Assembly: GCF_900119895.1 (NCBI RefSeq)
Contig: NZ_FQLR01000003.1
Coordinates: 186,001-250,000, forward strand
Source: Collinsella phocaeensis
Lineage (GTDB): Bacteria > Actinomycetota > Coriobacteriia > Coriobacteriales > Coriobacteriaceae
Direction of reading: 5' to 3'
DNA length: 64,000 nt
Shown: positions 9,063-16,670 of the stretch, piece after piece
How the letters are laid out: each line of letters starts with the position of its first letter
Position numbering within the stretch: position 1 is the first letter of the stretch
Position numbers and translations under genes: made by a program
Notes under the pieces: model-generated
The model's input: only the letters and a program-made list of their open reading frames with translations
What the model was told of the DNA's origin: nothing
The model's database searches: none

Positions 9063-10082
9063 CTATTCCCGGTGCAGCGCGACGCTCCCCTGCACCTCGA
9101 GGTGCGGGGTGAGCAGGATCTCGATCGGGTCGGCTGCGGGGTCGGCCAGCTGGCGCATCATGAGGCCGATGGCGTGCTCGGCGAGCTCGGCGACGTTCTG
9201 GTCGACCGACGTCAGCGCGCTCTCGAACAGCGCGTCCGCGGCGCTGTTGTCGTAGCTCACCACGGAGTAGTCCACGGGGATGCGCAGCCCCGCCTCGTGC
9301 AGGCGCTTGAGCAGGCCGAGGGCGATGTTGTCAGAGCTCGCGAAGACGGCGGTGGCGTCACTTGCCAGCACGCCCTCGGCCGCTGCATAGGCACTCGCGA
9401 TGTAGTACTCGCTCTCGAGCACGAGCACCGGATCGAGCGCGATCCCCGCCTCATCGAGTGCACGGCGATATCCGGCAAGGCGCTTGCGGCCCGTAACCGA
9501 TTTCGCGGCGTTCACGATGCACGCGATGCGCCGGTGGCCCTGATCGAGCAGGTAGCGCGTCGCCATGTAGCCGCCCTGCTCGTGGTCGAACAACACCTTG
9601 TTGCAGTCGAGCTCATCGACGACGCGGTCCACCATGACGTACGGGGTCGGGAGGCGCAGAAGCTCGTCGGCGAGGGCGCCGTTGTCCGAATCGTCGTCCT
9701 CGACGACCAGGAACAGGCCGTCGACGCCGCGGGTCACCAGCAGGTTGACCAGGTCCAGGTCGTTTTCGGGGGACCCGTCCGAGTTGGTGATGAACAGGGC
9801 GTAGCCCTGGGCGCGACAGCGCTGCTCGAGGTTCTTGGCGAGCGACGAGAAGAAGCGGCTCTCGATGTTGGGCACGATGAGCCCGAACGTCTTGGACTGA
9901 CGCGTCACCAGGCTGCGGGCGATCTGGTTGGGAATGTAGTGCTCGCGCTTCGCGACCTCCTTGATGCGCCTGCGGTTCTCCTCCGAGATGCGGCAGGGAC
10001 GGTTGTTGAGGACGAGCGAGACGGATGCCGGCGAGAGACCGACCTCCTGCGCAATCTGCTTGAGCGTCACCTTGTTAGCCAC
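9063..10082 (-). CDS. LacI-family transcriptional regulator, probable repressor of xfp
   Basis: A 339-residue regulator: N-terminal LacI helix-turn-helix (VTLKQIAQEVGLSPASVSLVLNNRP, residues about 4-28, with hinge to about 60) and a periplasmic-binding-protein-like sugar domain (GLIVPNIESRFFSSL onward). I chose the GTG at 10082 because GAGGTG sits seven bases before it; the ATG at 10097 would add five residues but lacks a ribosome site. It lies 411 bases upstream of xfp in the same direction, with a hairpin between, so it is a separate unit. An operator-like site GGTAAA-TTCT-TTTACC lies before its own start and close relatives sit in the xfp promoter, so control of both is likely. The effector is unknown. 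Confidence 0.9.
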   Translation of the reverse strand: MANKVTLKQIAQEVGLSPASVSLVLNNRPCRISEENRRRIKEVAKREHYIPNQIARSLVTRQSKTFGLIVPNIESRFFSSLAKNLEQRCRAQGYALFITNSDGSPENDLDLVNLLVTRGVDGLFLVVEDDDSDNGALADELLRLPTPYVMVDRVVDELDCNKVLFDHEQGGYMATRYLLDQGHRRIACIVNAAKSVTGRKRLAGYRRALDEAGIALDPVLVLESEYYIASAYAAAEGVLASDATAVFASSDNIALGLLKRLHEAGLRIPVDYSVVSYDNSAADALFESALTSVDQNVAELAEHAIGLMMRQLADPAADPIEILLTPHLEVQGSVALHRE

Positions 10083-10157
10083 GCGAATACACCTCATAGA
10101 GCCACGAAGCGCCCGTGCGCGCTCCCCTGCCGATATGATACCGCCGCTCAGCGTGGG

Positions 10158-10173
10158 GGTAAATTCTTTTACC
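10158..10173. promoter_or_regulatory. Operator-like dyad upstream of the LacI gene
   Basis: GGTAAATTCTTTTACC has 6-bp arms GGTAAA/TTTACC and resembles the xfp operator GCTAAAACGTTTTACC, suggesting autoregulation. It is 76 bases upstream of the chosen GTG. Confidence 0.45.
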
Positions 10174-10337
10174 ATTCGTCGGCGCGCTCGCGCACGAACG
10201 GCCGTCCCGAGCCTCTCGCGGGCACGCCCCCCCGCGCCGCGCGACCCGACGCGTGCGGCCCGGTCCATCCGCAACGAAACGAGGCGGCAGGGATCCCGTC
10301 CCCGCCGCCCCGCCGGCTGCATCTCCGCCTTCGCGCG

Positions 10338-12245
10338 CTAGGCGAACTGGCTTCGGTACAGGCTCGCGTACGCGCCGTCGGCCGCGAGCAGCTCCTCGTG
10401 CGTGCCCTGCTCGATGATCGTGCCCGCCTCCATCACCAGGATGAGGTCGGCATCCACGATGGTGGACAGGCGATGCGCGATCACGAAGCTCGTGCGCCCG
10501 TGCATGAGTGCCTCCATCGCATGCACGATGGCGTGCTCGGTGCGCGTGTCCACGCTCGAGGTCGCCTCGTCCAGGATGAGGATCTTGGGATCGCAGAGCA
10601 TCGCGCGCGCGATGGTGAGCAGCTGCCGCTGGCCCTGGGAGATGTTCTCCGAGTCGTTGGCGACGTGCGTCTCGTAGCCCTGCGGCATCGTGCGGACGAA
10701 GAAATCCACATGGGCGGCACGGGCGGCGCACTCGATCTCCTCGCGCGACGCGTCGGGCTTGCCGTAGGCGATGTTCTCGGCGATGGTACCGTCGAACAGC
10801 CACGCATCCTGCAGGACCATGCCGAAGTTGCTGCGCAGCTCGCCGCGGTCCATCTTGCGGGTGTCCACGCCGTCGAGCGTGATGTGGCCGCCGTCGACCT
10901 CGTAAAATCGCATGAGCAGATTGATGAGCGTCGTCTTGCCCGCGCCGGTGGCACCCACGATGGCGATCTTCTGCCCGGGCTCGGCCGTGAACGACACGTC
11001 GCGCATGAGCGGCTTGTCCGGGGCGTAGCCGAAGCGAACGTGCTGAAACGCGACGCGGCCCTTCACGGGACGGCTCACGTGGGCGGCGACGCCGGGCTCG
11101 GGCTCGGGATCGATCTCGGGCTCGTCCAGGATGTCGAAGACGCGCTCCACCGAGGCCAGCGCGCTCTGCAGCGTGTTGATGGTCATCGACATCTGCGTGA
11201 GCGGTTCGGACGCTTGGTTGATGTACTGGAAGAACGCCTGGAAGATGCCGACGGTCAGCTCCCCGGCGATAAGCATGCCGCAGCCGATCACCGCGATGAC
11301 GACCTGCGCGAGGCGCCCGATGAAGCGGATCGCCGGGCCGGTCGCGTTGGTGAGGAAGTCCGCGCGACGGCTCGCGTCGGCAAGCTTCTGCGCGAGGTCG
11401 TGGATCTCGGCCGAGCTCTCCCGCTCGCGGTTGAAGGATCGGATGATGATGCGCCCGCTATAAGCCTCCTCGACGGCACCCGTCAGGTGGCCCACCCACT
11501 TCTGGCGCTCCGCGGCGAACTCGAGGTTGCGCCTTGCGGTGAGCTTGGTCACCAGCACCGAGAGCACGGAGAAACCGATGAACACGGTGGCGAGCAGCGG
11601 GCTGTACACGTACATCATCACGACGGCGCCGGTCACGCCGCCGACCGCCGTGAGCAGGCGCAACAGGCCGGTCTGCAGGACCTCCGACATCTTGTCGAGG
11701 TCGTTGGTGGCGCGGCTCACGACCTCGCCCGGGCGGTGCGCATCGAAGAAGGCGAGCGGCAGACGGTTCATCTTCTCCGCGAGCTTGTTGCGCAAAGACA
11801 GGTTGAGGCGCTCGGCGAAACCGGCCATCGTGAAGCACTGCAGCGTGTAGAACGCCGCCGCGAGCATCCATACGCACAGGTAGACGGCGATGGCGCGACC
11901 GCCGGTCTCCCATCCGACGACGAAGGGCTCGCCCTGGGAGAACGCACGCTGGATGCTCGCCCAGAGCACGTCGATGACGTGCGCCGAGAACGCCGGCGCC
12001 GCGACGGAGAACGCGGTGTAGAACGCGATGGAGACGATGACGAGCACGAACCTCCAGTGCTGGTCGCGCGCCTCGCTCCACAGGCGCGCGACGGTGCGCC
12101 GGATGTCGCGCGGCACCTCGGCCTCCTCGGCGCCCGGCGCACCCGCTCCGGCAGCGCCCCCCGTCTGCACCGCCTGCTGCACGATGCGCCCCTCCTCGGC
12201 CTGGGCCTCGGACATGCCTGCGGTCCTCTCGACCTGCTCCGCCAT
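10338..12245 (-). CDS. ABC exporter, second half-transporter (consensus ATPase site)
   Basis: 635 residues: a polar N-terminal extension of about 60, a six-helix exporter transmembrane domain (about 70-365), then an ATPase domain with Walker A GATGAGKTT near 430, signature ISQGQRQ near 535 and Walker B ILILDEATSSVD with the catalytic Glu intact. It belongs to the multidrug/lipid exporter family and sits in the cytoplasmic membrane. Its start lies one base past the stop of the partner half-transporter, and the ribosome site AAGGGAGG is inside that gene, so the two are translationally coupled and probably form a heterodimer. The MarR gene heads the operon. The substrate cannot be deduced; drug or antimicrobial peptide export is the usual guess. 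Confidence 0.93.
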   Translation of the reverse strand: MAEQVERTAGMSEAQAEEGRIVQQAVQTGGAAGAGAPGAEEAEVPRDIRRTVARLWSEARDQHWRFVLVIVSIAFYTAFSVAAPAFSAHVIDVLWASIQRAFSQGEPFVVGWETGGRAIAVYLCVWMLAAAFYTLQCFTMAGFAERLNLSLRNKLAEKMNRLPLAFFDAHRPGEVVSRATNDLDKMSEVLQTGLLRLLTAVGGVTGAVVMMYVYSPLLATVFIGFSVLSVLVTKLTARRNLEFAAERQKWVGHLTGAVEEAYSGRIIIRSFNRERESSAEIHDLAQKLADASRRADFLTNATGPAIRFIGRLAQVVIAVIGCGMLIAGELTVGIFQAFFQYINQASEPLTQMSMTINTLQSALASVERVFDILDEPEIDPEPEPGVAAHVSRPVKGRVAFQHVRFGYAPDKPLMRDVSFTAEPGQKIAIVGATGAGKTTLINLLMRFYEVDGGHITLDGVDTRKMDRGELRSNFGMVLQDAWLFDGTIAENIAYGKPDASREEIECAARAAHVDFFVRTMPQGYETHVANDSENISQGQRQLLTIARAMLCDPKILILDEATSSVDTRTEHAIVHAMEALMHGRTSFVIAHRLSTIVDADLILVMEAGTIIEQGTHEELLAADGAYASLYRSQFA

Positions 12246-12246
12246 G

Positions 12247-13977
12247 CTACTCGCCTCCCTTCATCTGCGACTCCGCGATGGCGCGGTAGACCTCGCAGCT
12301 CTCCATGAGCTCCTCGTGGGTGCCCTTCCCTTCGATCCGGCCGTCCTTCAGCACCACGATCTGGTCGGCGTTCAAGATCGTGCTGATGCGCTGGGCGATG
12401 ATGAGCACCGCGGCATCGCGCGTCTCGGGAACGAGAGCGCGGCGCAAGGCGGCATCCGTCTTGAAATCGAGCGCCGAGAAGCTGTCGTCGAACACGAAGA
12501 GCTCCGCGGGCTTCATGAGGGCGCGCGCGATCGACAGGCGCTGGCGCTGGCCGCCGGAGAAGTTGGTGCCGCCCTGGGCGACCGGGGCGTCGAGCCCGTC
12601 CTTGAGCCCGAACACGAACTCGCTCTGCGCGACCTCGAGCGCATGGCGCATCCGCGCCTCGTCGGCGCCCTCGTCCCCGTAGCGCAGGTTGCTCGCCACC
12701 GTGCCGGAGAAGAGCCATGCCTTCTGCGGCACGTACGCGATGCGGGAGCGCAGGTCGCACTGGGACATCGAGCGGACGTCCCGGCCTTCGAAGCGCACCG
12801 CACCGTCCGTCACGTCATGCAGGCGCAGGAGCATCTTCGCGATCGTCGACTTGCCCGAGCCGGTCGGTCCGATGATCGCGGTCGTCTGGCCGCGCCTGCA
12901 CGTGAAGGTCAGGTCGTGCAGGGTGTCCTCGTCGGCGTCGGCGAAGCGGAACGACGCGTGGTCGAACACCGCCACGTCGTCCTCTCCGTCGGCGTCCGCG
13001 GCCGCCGCAAAAGACGCGTCGCCGTCGACGATCTCGGGCACGCGATCGATGACCTCGGCCGCGCGGTCCAGGCACGCCTTGGCGCGCGGCAGCGTGAGGG
13101 CGACGATCTGCGCCATCATCACGAAGAAGAGGATGAGCATCGCGTACTCGAGCACGGCCGAGATGCTCGCGATCTGCATGGCGTGCGCGCCGACGCGGTT
13201 GCCGCCCACCCAGAGCACCGCCACCTCGGCGATGTTCATGAAGAAGAACGCTGAGCAGTCCAGGCCGGCGAACAGGAGGTTCACCTTGATGGCCCGGTCG
13301 GCGTAATCGGTGAAGACCTCGTCGAGGCGACGCTCGGAGTGGCGCTCCTTGTTGAAGGCGCGGATCACGCGAGCGCCCACGATGCTTTCGCGCAGAACGA
13401 CGTTCATCCGGTCGATGAGCTTCTGCAAGCTCATGAAGATCGGAGCGGCCTTCGTCACCGTGACCACCGCGATGGCGAGCACGATCGCCACGACGAACGC
13501 GAGCAGGATGCCCATCTGGTAGTCGATCATGCAGGCCATGATGATGCCCGCCACCGCCAAGAACGGCACGGGCAGCACGAGCTGAATGGTCGCGATGATC
13601 GACTGCTGGATCACGTTCGTGTCGTTCAGCGTGCGCGTGATCATCGAGCCCGTGCCGAACTCCTCGAAGTCGCTGCTGGAAAACGCCAGCGATGCGTCGT
13701 AGACCGCGTTGCGGATATCGCGCGCGACGTTCGCGGCGAGCTTCGCGGCCAGGTAGGCGCCCGTCATGGCGCCGCCGCTCGCGAGCAGCGACGCCCCGAG
13801 CATGGCGAATCCCCCGCTCACGATGTAGTCGAAATCTCCCGTACCGATACCCGTGTTGATCATGTCCGCGAGCATCGTCGGAACCAGCAGCGTACCGACG
13901 TTGTCCACCAGCAGGACCAGAAGCGTCACCGCCGTGAGCGCCCGATACGGTTTCATGAACCTCAGCAGCAGCCTCAT
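12247..13977 (-). CDS. ABC exporter, first half-transporter (degenerate ATPase site)
   Basis: 576 residues with the transmembrane domain first (MRLLLRFMKPYRALTAVTLL, six helices to about 310) and an ATPase domain with Walker A GPTGSGKST near 368 and signature FSGGQRQRLS near 472. Walker B reads LFVFDDSFSALD: the catalytic Glu is replaced by Asp, as usual in one partner of heterodimeric exporters such as TM287/288 or BmrCD. Its ATG overlaps the MarR stop by 4 bases (ATGA), so expression follows MarR. It pairs with the downstream half-transporter. Confidence 0.93.
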   Translation of the reverse strand: MRLLLRFMKPYRALTAVTLLVLLVDNVGTLLVPTMLADMINTGIGTGDFDYIVSGGFAMLGASLLASGGAMTGAYLAAKLAANVARDIRNAVYDASLAFSSSDFEEFGTGSMITRTLNDTNVIQQSIIATIQLVLPVPFLAVAGIIMACMIDYQMGILLAFVVAIVLAIAVVTVTKAAPIFMSLQKLIDRMNVVLRESIVGARVIRAFNKERHSERRLDEVFTDYADRAIKVNLLFAGLDCSAFFFMNIAEVAVLWVGGNRVGAHAMQIASISAVLEYAMLILFFVMMAQIVALTLPRAKACLDRAAEVIDRVPEIVDGDASFAAAADADGEDDVAVFDHASFRFADADEDTLHDLTFTCRRGQTTAIIGPTGSGKSTIAKMLLRLHDVTDGAVRFEGRDVRSMSQCDLRSRIAYVPQKAWLFSGTVASNLRYGDEGADEARMRHALEVAQSEFVFGLKDGLDAPVAQGGTNFSGGQRQRLSIARALMKPAELFVFDDSFSALDFKTDAALRRALVPETRDAAVLIIAQRISTILNADQIVVLKDGRIEGKGTHEELMESCEVYRAIAESQMKGGE

Positions 13978-14450
13978 GCCGCACCCCCGTTTCCCGTTTC
14001 GCCTTCCCCGTCTTGGGCCGACATCGCGTCGAGCTCAGCCTCGAGCGCCGCCGTGTACCGGCCGATCAGGCCCAGAAGCTGCTCTCGCTCGCATTCCGCA
14101 AGCGTACCGAACGCGCGCCCTTCAGTCTCCATCGCCGGGACGATATCCGCCGCCGCAAACGCACGGCCCGCCGGCGTCAGCACGGCCCGCTTGTTCTTGC
14201 GGCTCCCCTCCTCGAACTCGAGGGTGATCAACTCACGTGCCTCCAGGGTCTTGAGCGCCGAATTGATCGTTTGCTTGCTGAACGCCCACGACGCAGCCAG
14301 CGTTCGGAGCGATTCCGCGCCTCCGGCGCGCACCAGCGCGTACATCATCCAGTAGGCGCAGCTGGAAAGCCCGCTTCGTCGCGCGAGTCGGCTGTAGAGC
14401 CTGTCCACGACGTTGTAGAGGTAGTCGAATTCCATCGCGTTGACCGACAT
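13974..14450 (-). CDS. MarR-family repressor of the ABC exporter operon
   Basis: 158 residues with a winged-helix core (LRTLAASWAFSKQTINSALKTLEARELITLEFEEGSRKNKRAVLTPAGRAF, about 44-97) flanked by dimerisation helices. The ATG at 14450 follows GAGAGGGGTGGG. It is first in a three-gene operon with the exporter halves. The promoter carries two copies of a palindromic site, so autorepression with ligand release is the expected control; the ligand is probably an exporter substrate (inference). Confidence 0.9.
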   Translation of the reverse strand: MSVNAMEFDYLYNVVDRLYSRLARRSGLSSCAYWMMYALVRAGGAESLRTLAASWAFSKQTINSALKTLEARELITLEFEEGSRKNKRAVLTPAGRAFAAADIVPAMETEGRAFGTLAECEREQLLGLIGRYTAALEAELDAMSAQDGEGETGNGGAA

Positions 14451-14468
14451 TGTCCCACCCCTCTCATT

Positions 14469-14518
14469 AATCCGAACTCGGACTATAAAAATGTAGTCCG
14501 AGTTCGGATTACCGTCAA
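14469..14518 (-). promoter_or_regulatory. Promoter and double MarR operator
   Basis: On the minus strand TTGACG (14513-14518) and TACATT (14490-14495) are 17 bases apart. A perfect 17-bp inverted repeat flanks the -10 region: arms 14469-14485 and 14494-14510, 8 bases between. Each arm contains the palindrome TCCGA-AC-TCGGA or its complement, i.e. two operator copies 25 bp apart, one in the spacer and one at the start site (about 14483). Confidence 0.75.
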
Positions 14519-14538
14519 CAGCCACACGGCTGAAACAC

Positions 14539-14580
14539 AGCGCACCCGCCGGTTGCTCTGCAAATGCCGGCGGGTGCGCT
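14539..14580 (-). terminator. Terminator hairpin after the 103-residue protein gene
   Basis: Perfect 14-bp arms (AGCGCACCCGCCGG at 14539-14552 and its complement at 14567-14580), 14-base loop, 31 bases past the stop at 14612. The T tract is weak. Confidence 0.6.
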
Positions 14581-14611
14581 GCGGGAAAGGGATGTGGCGG
14601 GGTGTCAGCCG

Positions 14612-14923
14612 TTATTCGGGCTTCTCCCAGCCGTCCTGGACGGACTCGAAGAACGTCGCCTCCGTGCAGAGGTCGTGGACGCTCTTACCGTCGCGCCACG
14701 GGAGCTCGAACAGCTCGGAGAGGGTCGGGACGAGTTCAGAGCAATCCGAGAAGCGGCCCTTCTCGTTCATCTGTGAGCAATCCTGCACGCGCCAATAGCC
14801 ATCGGTATGGGTGATGTAATACTGGTCCTCATCGATGTCCATGAACACGCGCGTCTTGGAACGCAGGTAACCGAGCAGCTCCTCGGGAGTGAGCTGTATC
14901 GTTTCGTCAGCCTTCAATCCCAT
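14612..14923 (-). CDS. Small acidic protein of unknown function
   Basis: 103 residues from the ATG at 14923, which follows GAGGAGG; a longer frame reaches 15091 but has no ribosome site. No family recognised. It is acidic and soluble with no signal peptide, begins MGLKADETIQLTPEELLGYL, and contains FMDIDEDQYYITHTDGYWRVQDCSQMNE. Codon use is like that of its neighbours and it ends near a strong hairpin, so it is probably a real single-gene unit. Confidence 0.65.
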   Translation of the reverse strand: MGLKADETIQLTPEELLGYLRSKTRVFMDIDEDQYYITHTDGYWRVQDCSQMNEKGRFSDCSELVPTLSELFELPWRDGKSVHDLCTEATFFESVQDGWEKPE

Positions 14924-15274
14924 GATGGCCTCCTCGAACGTCGAGCGCCTCGCGGCGCGGTGGGTAAAAACCGTTACCTTCAGTAAACCCGCTTCAAATG
15001 CCACCGATACACTCAAATTGGTGGACGGCGCGCCATATGCGACAAGCGGAAAACCTGTTTCTCCCGAGCAAAGAGAAATACGTTTTATCATTCGCTCGTG
15101 CCAAGATCCGACTCTTCGTCTTCCGCTATCCGAACCCAGCAGCCTGGACCGTTAACATGATCCGAGCACGATGGCGCTTATAGTGAGGCCGCACGGCGGG
15201 ACCGAGCAGACGATACCATGCCCCAAGATCCCATAGCGGTAAGGTTGAGGGGTTGTATTTTGTTATTTTTTACG

Positions 15275-15501
15275 TGACCCCCTGATTTTCTGGACAAATA
15301 TGCCAGAAAATGGCGATGACAGAGGGTTGTTATTTGATGAGGAGTCGATGGAATACTCTGGATTGGGGTCCCGGCGCCGCCGATGAGCCTAGTTGGCGTA
15401 CAGATGATGCTTTATCCCGCTTTACAGAAGTCGAATATGAGGAGCTCTGTTCAATCTTCCGTCACAATCTGGCATATTTGTCCAAAAACGTAGGGGGTTA
15501 T
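15275..15501. repeat. Inverted-repeat-bounded element, copy 1
   Basis: A 227-bp AT-rich unit. Its ends carry the same motif facing inward, roughly TAACCCCCTG-N6-TGGACAAATATGCCAGA. The inner 17 bases (15291-15307 and 15468-15484) are perfectly inverted, 194 bp end to end. A second unit at 29397-29621 has the same ends and nearly the same length but a different interior. A 70-codon frame inside (15310-15522) lacks a convincing ribosome site. Nothing else is seen in 14924-15274 except the leader of the preceding gene. Confidence 0.7.
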
Positions 15502-15783
15502 GATTTATTTCCTATTGTATAACCCACTTCTGAGAAACGGAATCGGGCCGAACCCGCTTTGAGGCGGCGGTGCCCAACGGAAACCGTCTTCATGCGGCGG
15601 CCTTCCGCACAACTGGGTGCGGCGAAGGGAGACCTACGCAAGAAACTCGGGCGGCGCGGCGCCTGAGCTCTCAATTCAGTGCCTGTCCCTAAATTGAGGG
15701 AGCCACGACACCGACAGCCACGACCCCAGAGTGATCTGACCTGCCGGACCGCCCGGTGCACACGGCCCGCACGCACGACGGGG
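15502..15783. other. Intergenic region with a small palindrome
   Basis: No gene is supported here. At 15668-15702 CTCTCAATT faces AATTGAGGGAG around CAGTGCCTGTCCCTA, which may be a regulatory or repeat remnant. The segment otherwise looks like ordinary GC-rich spacer. Confidence 0.3.
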
Positions 15784-15804
15784 GCGCCGGCTATGCCGGC
15801 GCCA
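15784..15804 (-). terminator. Terminator-like hairpin after araD
   Basis: GGCGCCGGC-TAT-GCCGGCGCC, perfect 9-bp arms, 50 bases past the araD stop at the end of the arabinose operon. No T tract. Confidence 0.5.
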
Positions 15805-15853
15805 CCGTCGCATCCATGCCGGGACCGTGCATCCCGGGCACCATGGACACAAA

Positions 15854-16573
15854 CTAGTGGTTGCCCTGGCCGTAGTAGGCGTTGGGCCCGTGCTTGCGCA
15901 GGTAGTGCTTGTCGAGCAAATACTGGGGAGCCGGCTCGACCGCGGGCTTAAGCATCTCGGTGTGCGCCGCCATCTTGGCGACCTCCTCGAGCACGACCGC
16001 ATGGTACACGGCGGCCGCGGCGTCCTTGCCCCAGGAGAAGGGGCCGTGGTTGCGCACGAGGCATCCGGGCACCGCGACGGGATCGATGCTTGCCTGACCG
16101 GTGCCGCCGGTGAACCCCTCGACGATCACCTTGCCGGTGTTGAGCTCGTAGGCCTCTTCGATCTCGGCCTCGGTGAGGCCCCGCATGCAGGGGACCGGCC
16201 CGTAGAAGTAATCGGCGTGCGTCGTGCCGTAGCTGGGGATCTCGCGACCGGCCTGCGCCCACGACACGGCCCAGGAGGAATGCGTGTGCACCACGCCGCC
16301 GATTTCCTCGCCCCACTTGCGATACAGGTACGCATGGGTCGCGGTATCGGAAGAGGGGTTGAGGTCGCCCTCGACCACGTTGCCGTCGAGGTCGCACACG
16401 ACCATCGACTCAGGCGAGAGGTCCTCGTAGTCCACGCCGGACGGCTTGATCACGAACAGACCGCTCTCGCGATCGAGCTCGGAGGCATTGCCCCAGGTGA
16501 ACACGACCAGCCCGTGCTTGGGAAGGTCCATGTTGGCCTCGTAGACCTTCTCGCGCAGCTCCTTCAGCATCAT
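15854..16573 (-). CDS. araD: L-ribulose-5-phosphate 4-epimerase
   Basis: 239 residues, normal for AraD. The class-II aldolase fold converts L-ribulose 5-phosphate to D-xylulose 5-phosphate in the cytosol using a divalent metal. Visible features are the phosphate/substrate loop TWGNASELD, metal ligands in VVHTHSSWAVSWAQAG, and THADYFYGPVPCMRGL. The first of two adjacent ATGs (16573) is best spaced from AAAGGA. It is the last gene of the araA-araB-araD set, 97 bases after the kinase gene, and its product is the substrate of the phosphoketolase encoded at 6.1-8.7 kb. Confidence 0.95.
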   Translation of the reverse strand: MMLKELREKVYEANMDLPKHGLVVFTWGNASELDRESGLFVIKPSGVDYEDLSPESMVVCDLDGNVVEGDLNPSSDTATHAYLYRKWGEEIGGVVHTHSSWAVSWAQAGREIPSYGTTHADYFYGPVPCMRGLTEAEIEEAYELNTGKVIVEGFTGGTGQASIDPVAVPGCLVRNHGPFSWGKDAAAAVYHAVVLEEVAKMAAHTEMLKPAVEPAPQYLLDKHYLRKHGPNAYYGQGNH

Positions 16574-16670
16574 GGGAGCATCCTTTCTCTTCGGCGCCCG
16601 CGACCGCACCGCAAGCGCGGAGGCGAGCCGAAGCCGGCAGCGGCACGAACCGCTGCCGGCGAATCAACAG

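Noticed and set aside
15310-15522. 70-codon frame inside inverted-repeat copy 1
   Set aside because: No convincing ribosome site, it crosses the right inverted repeat, and the second copy does not keep the frame. Kept only as part of the repeat discussion.
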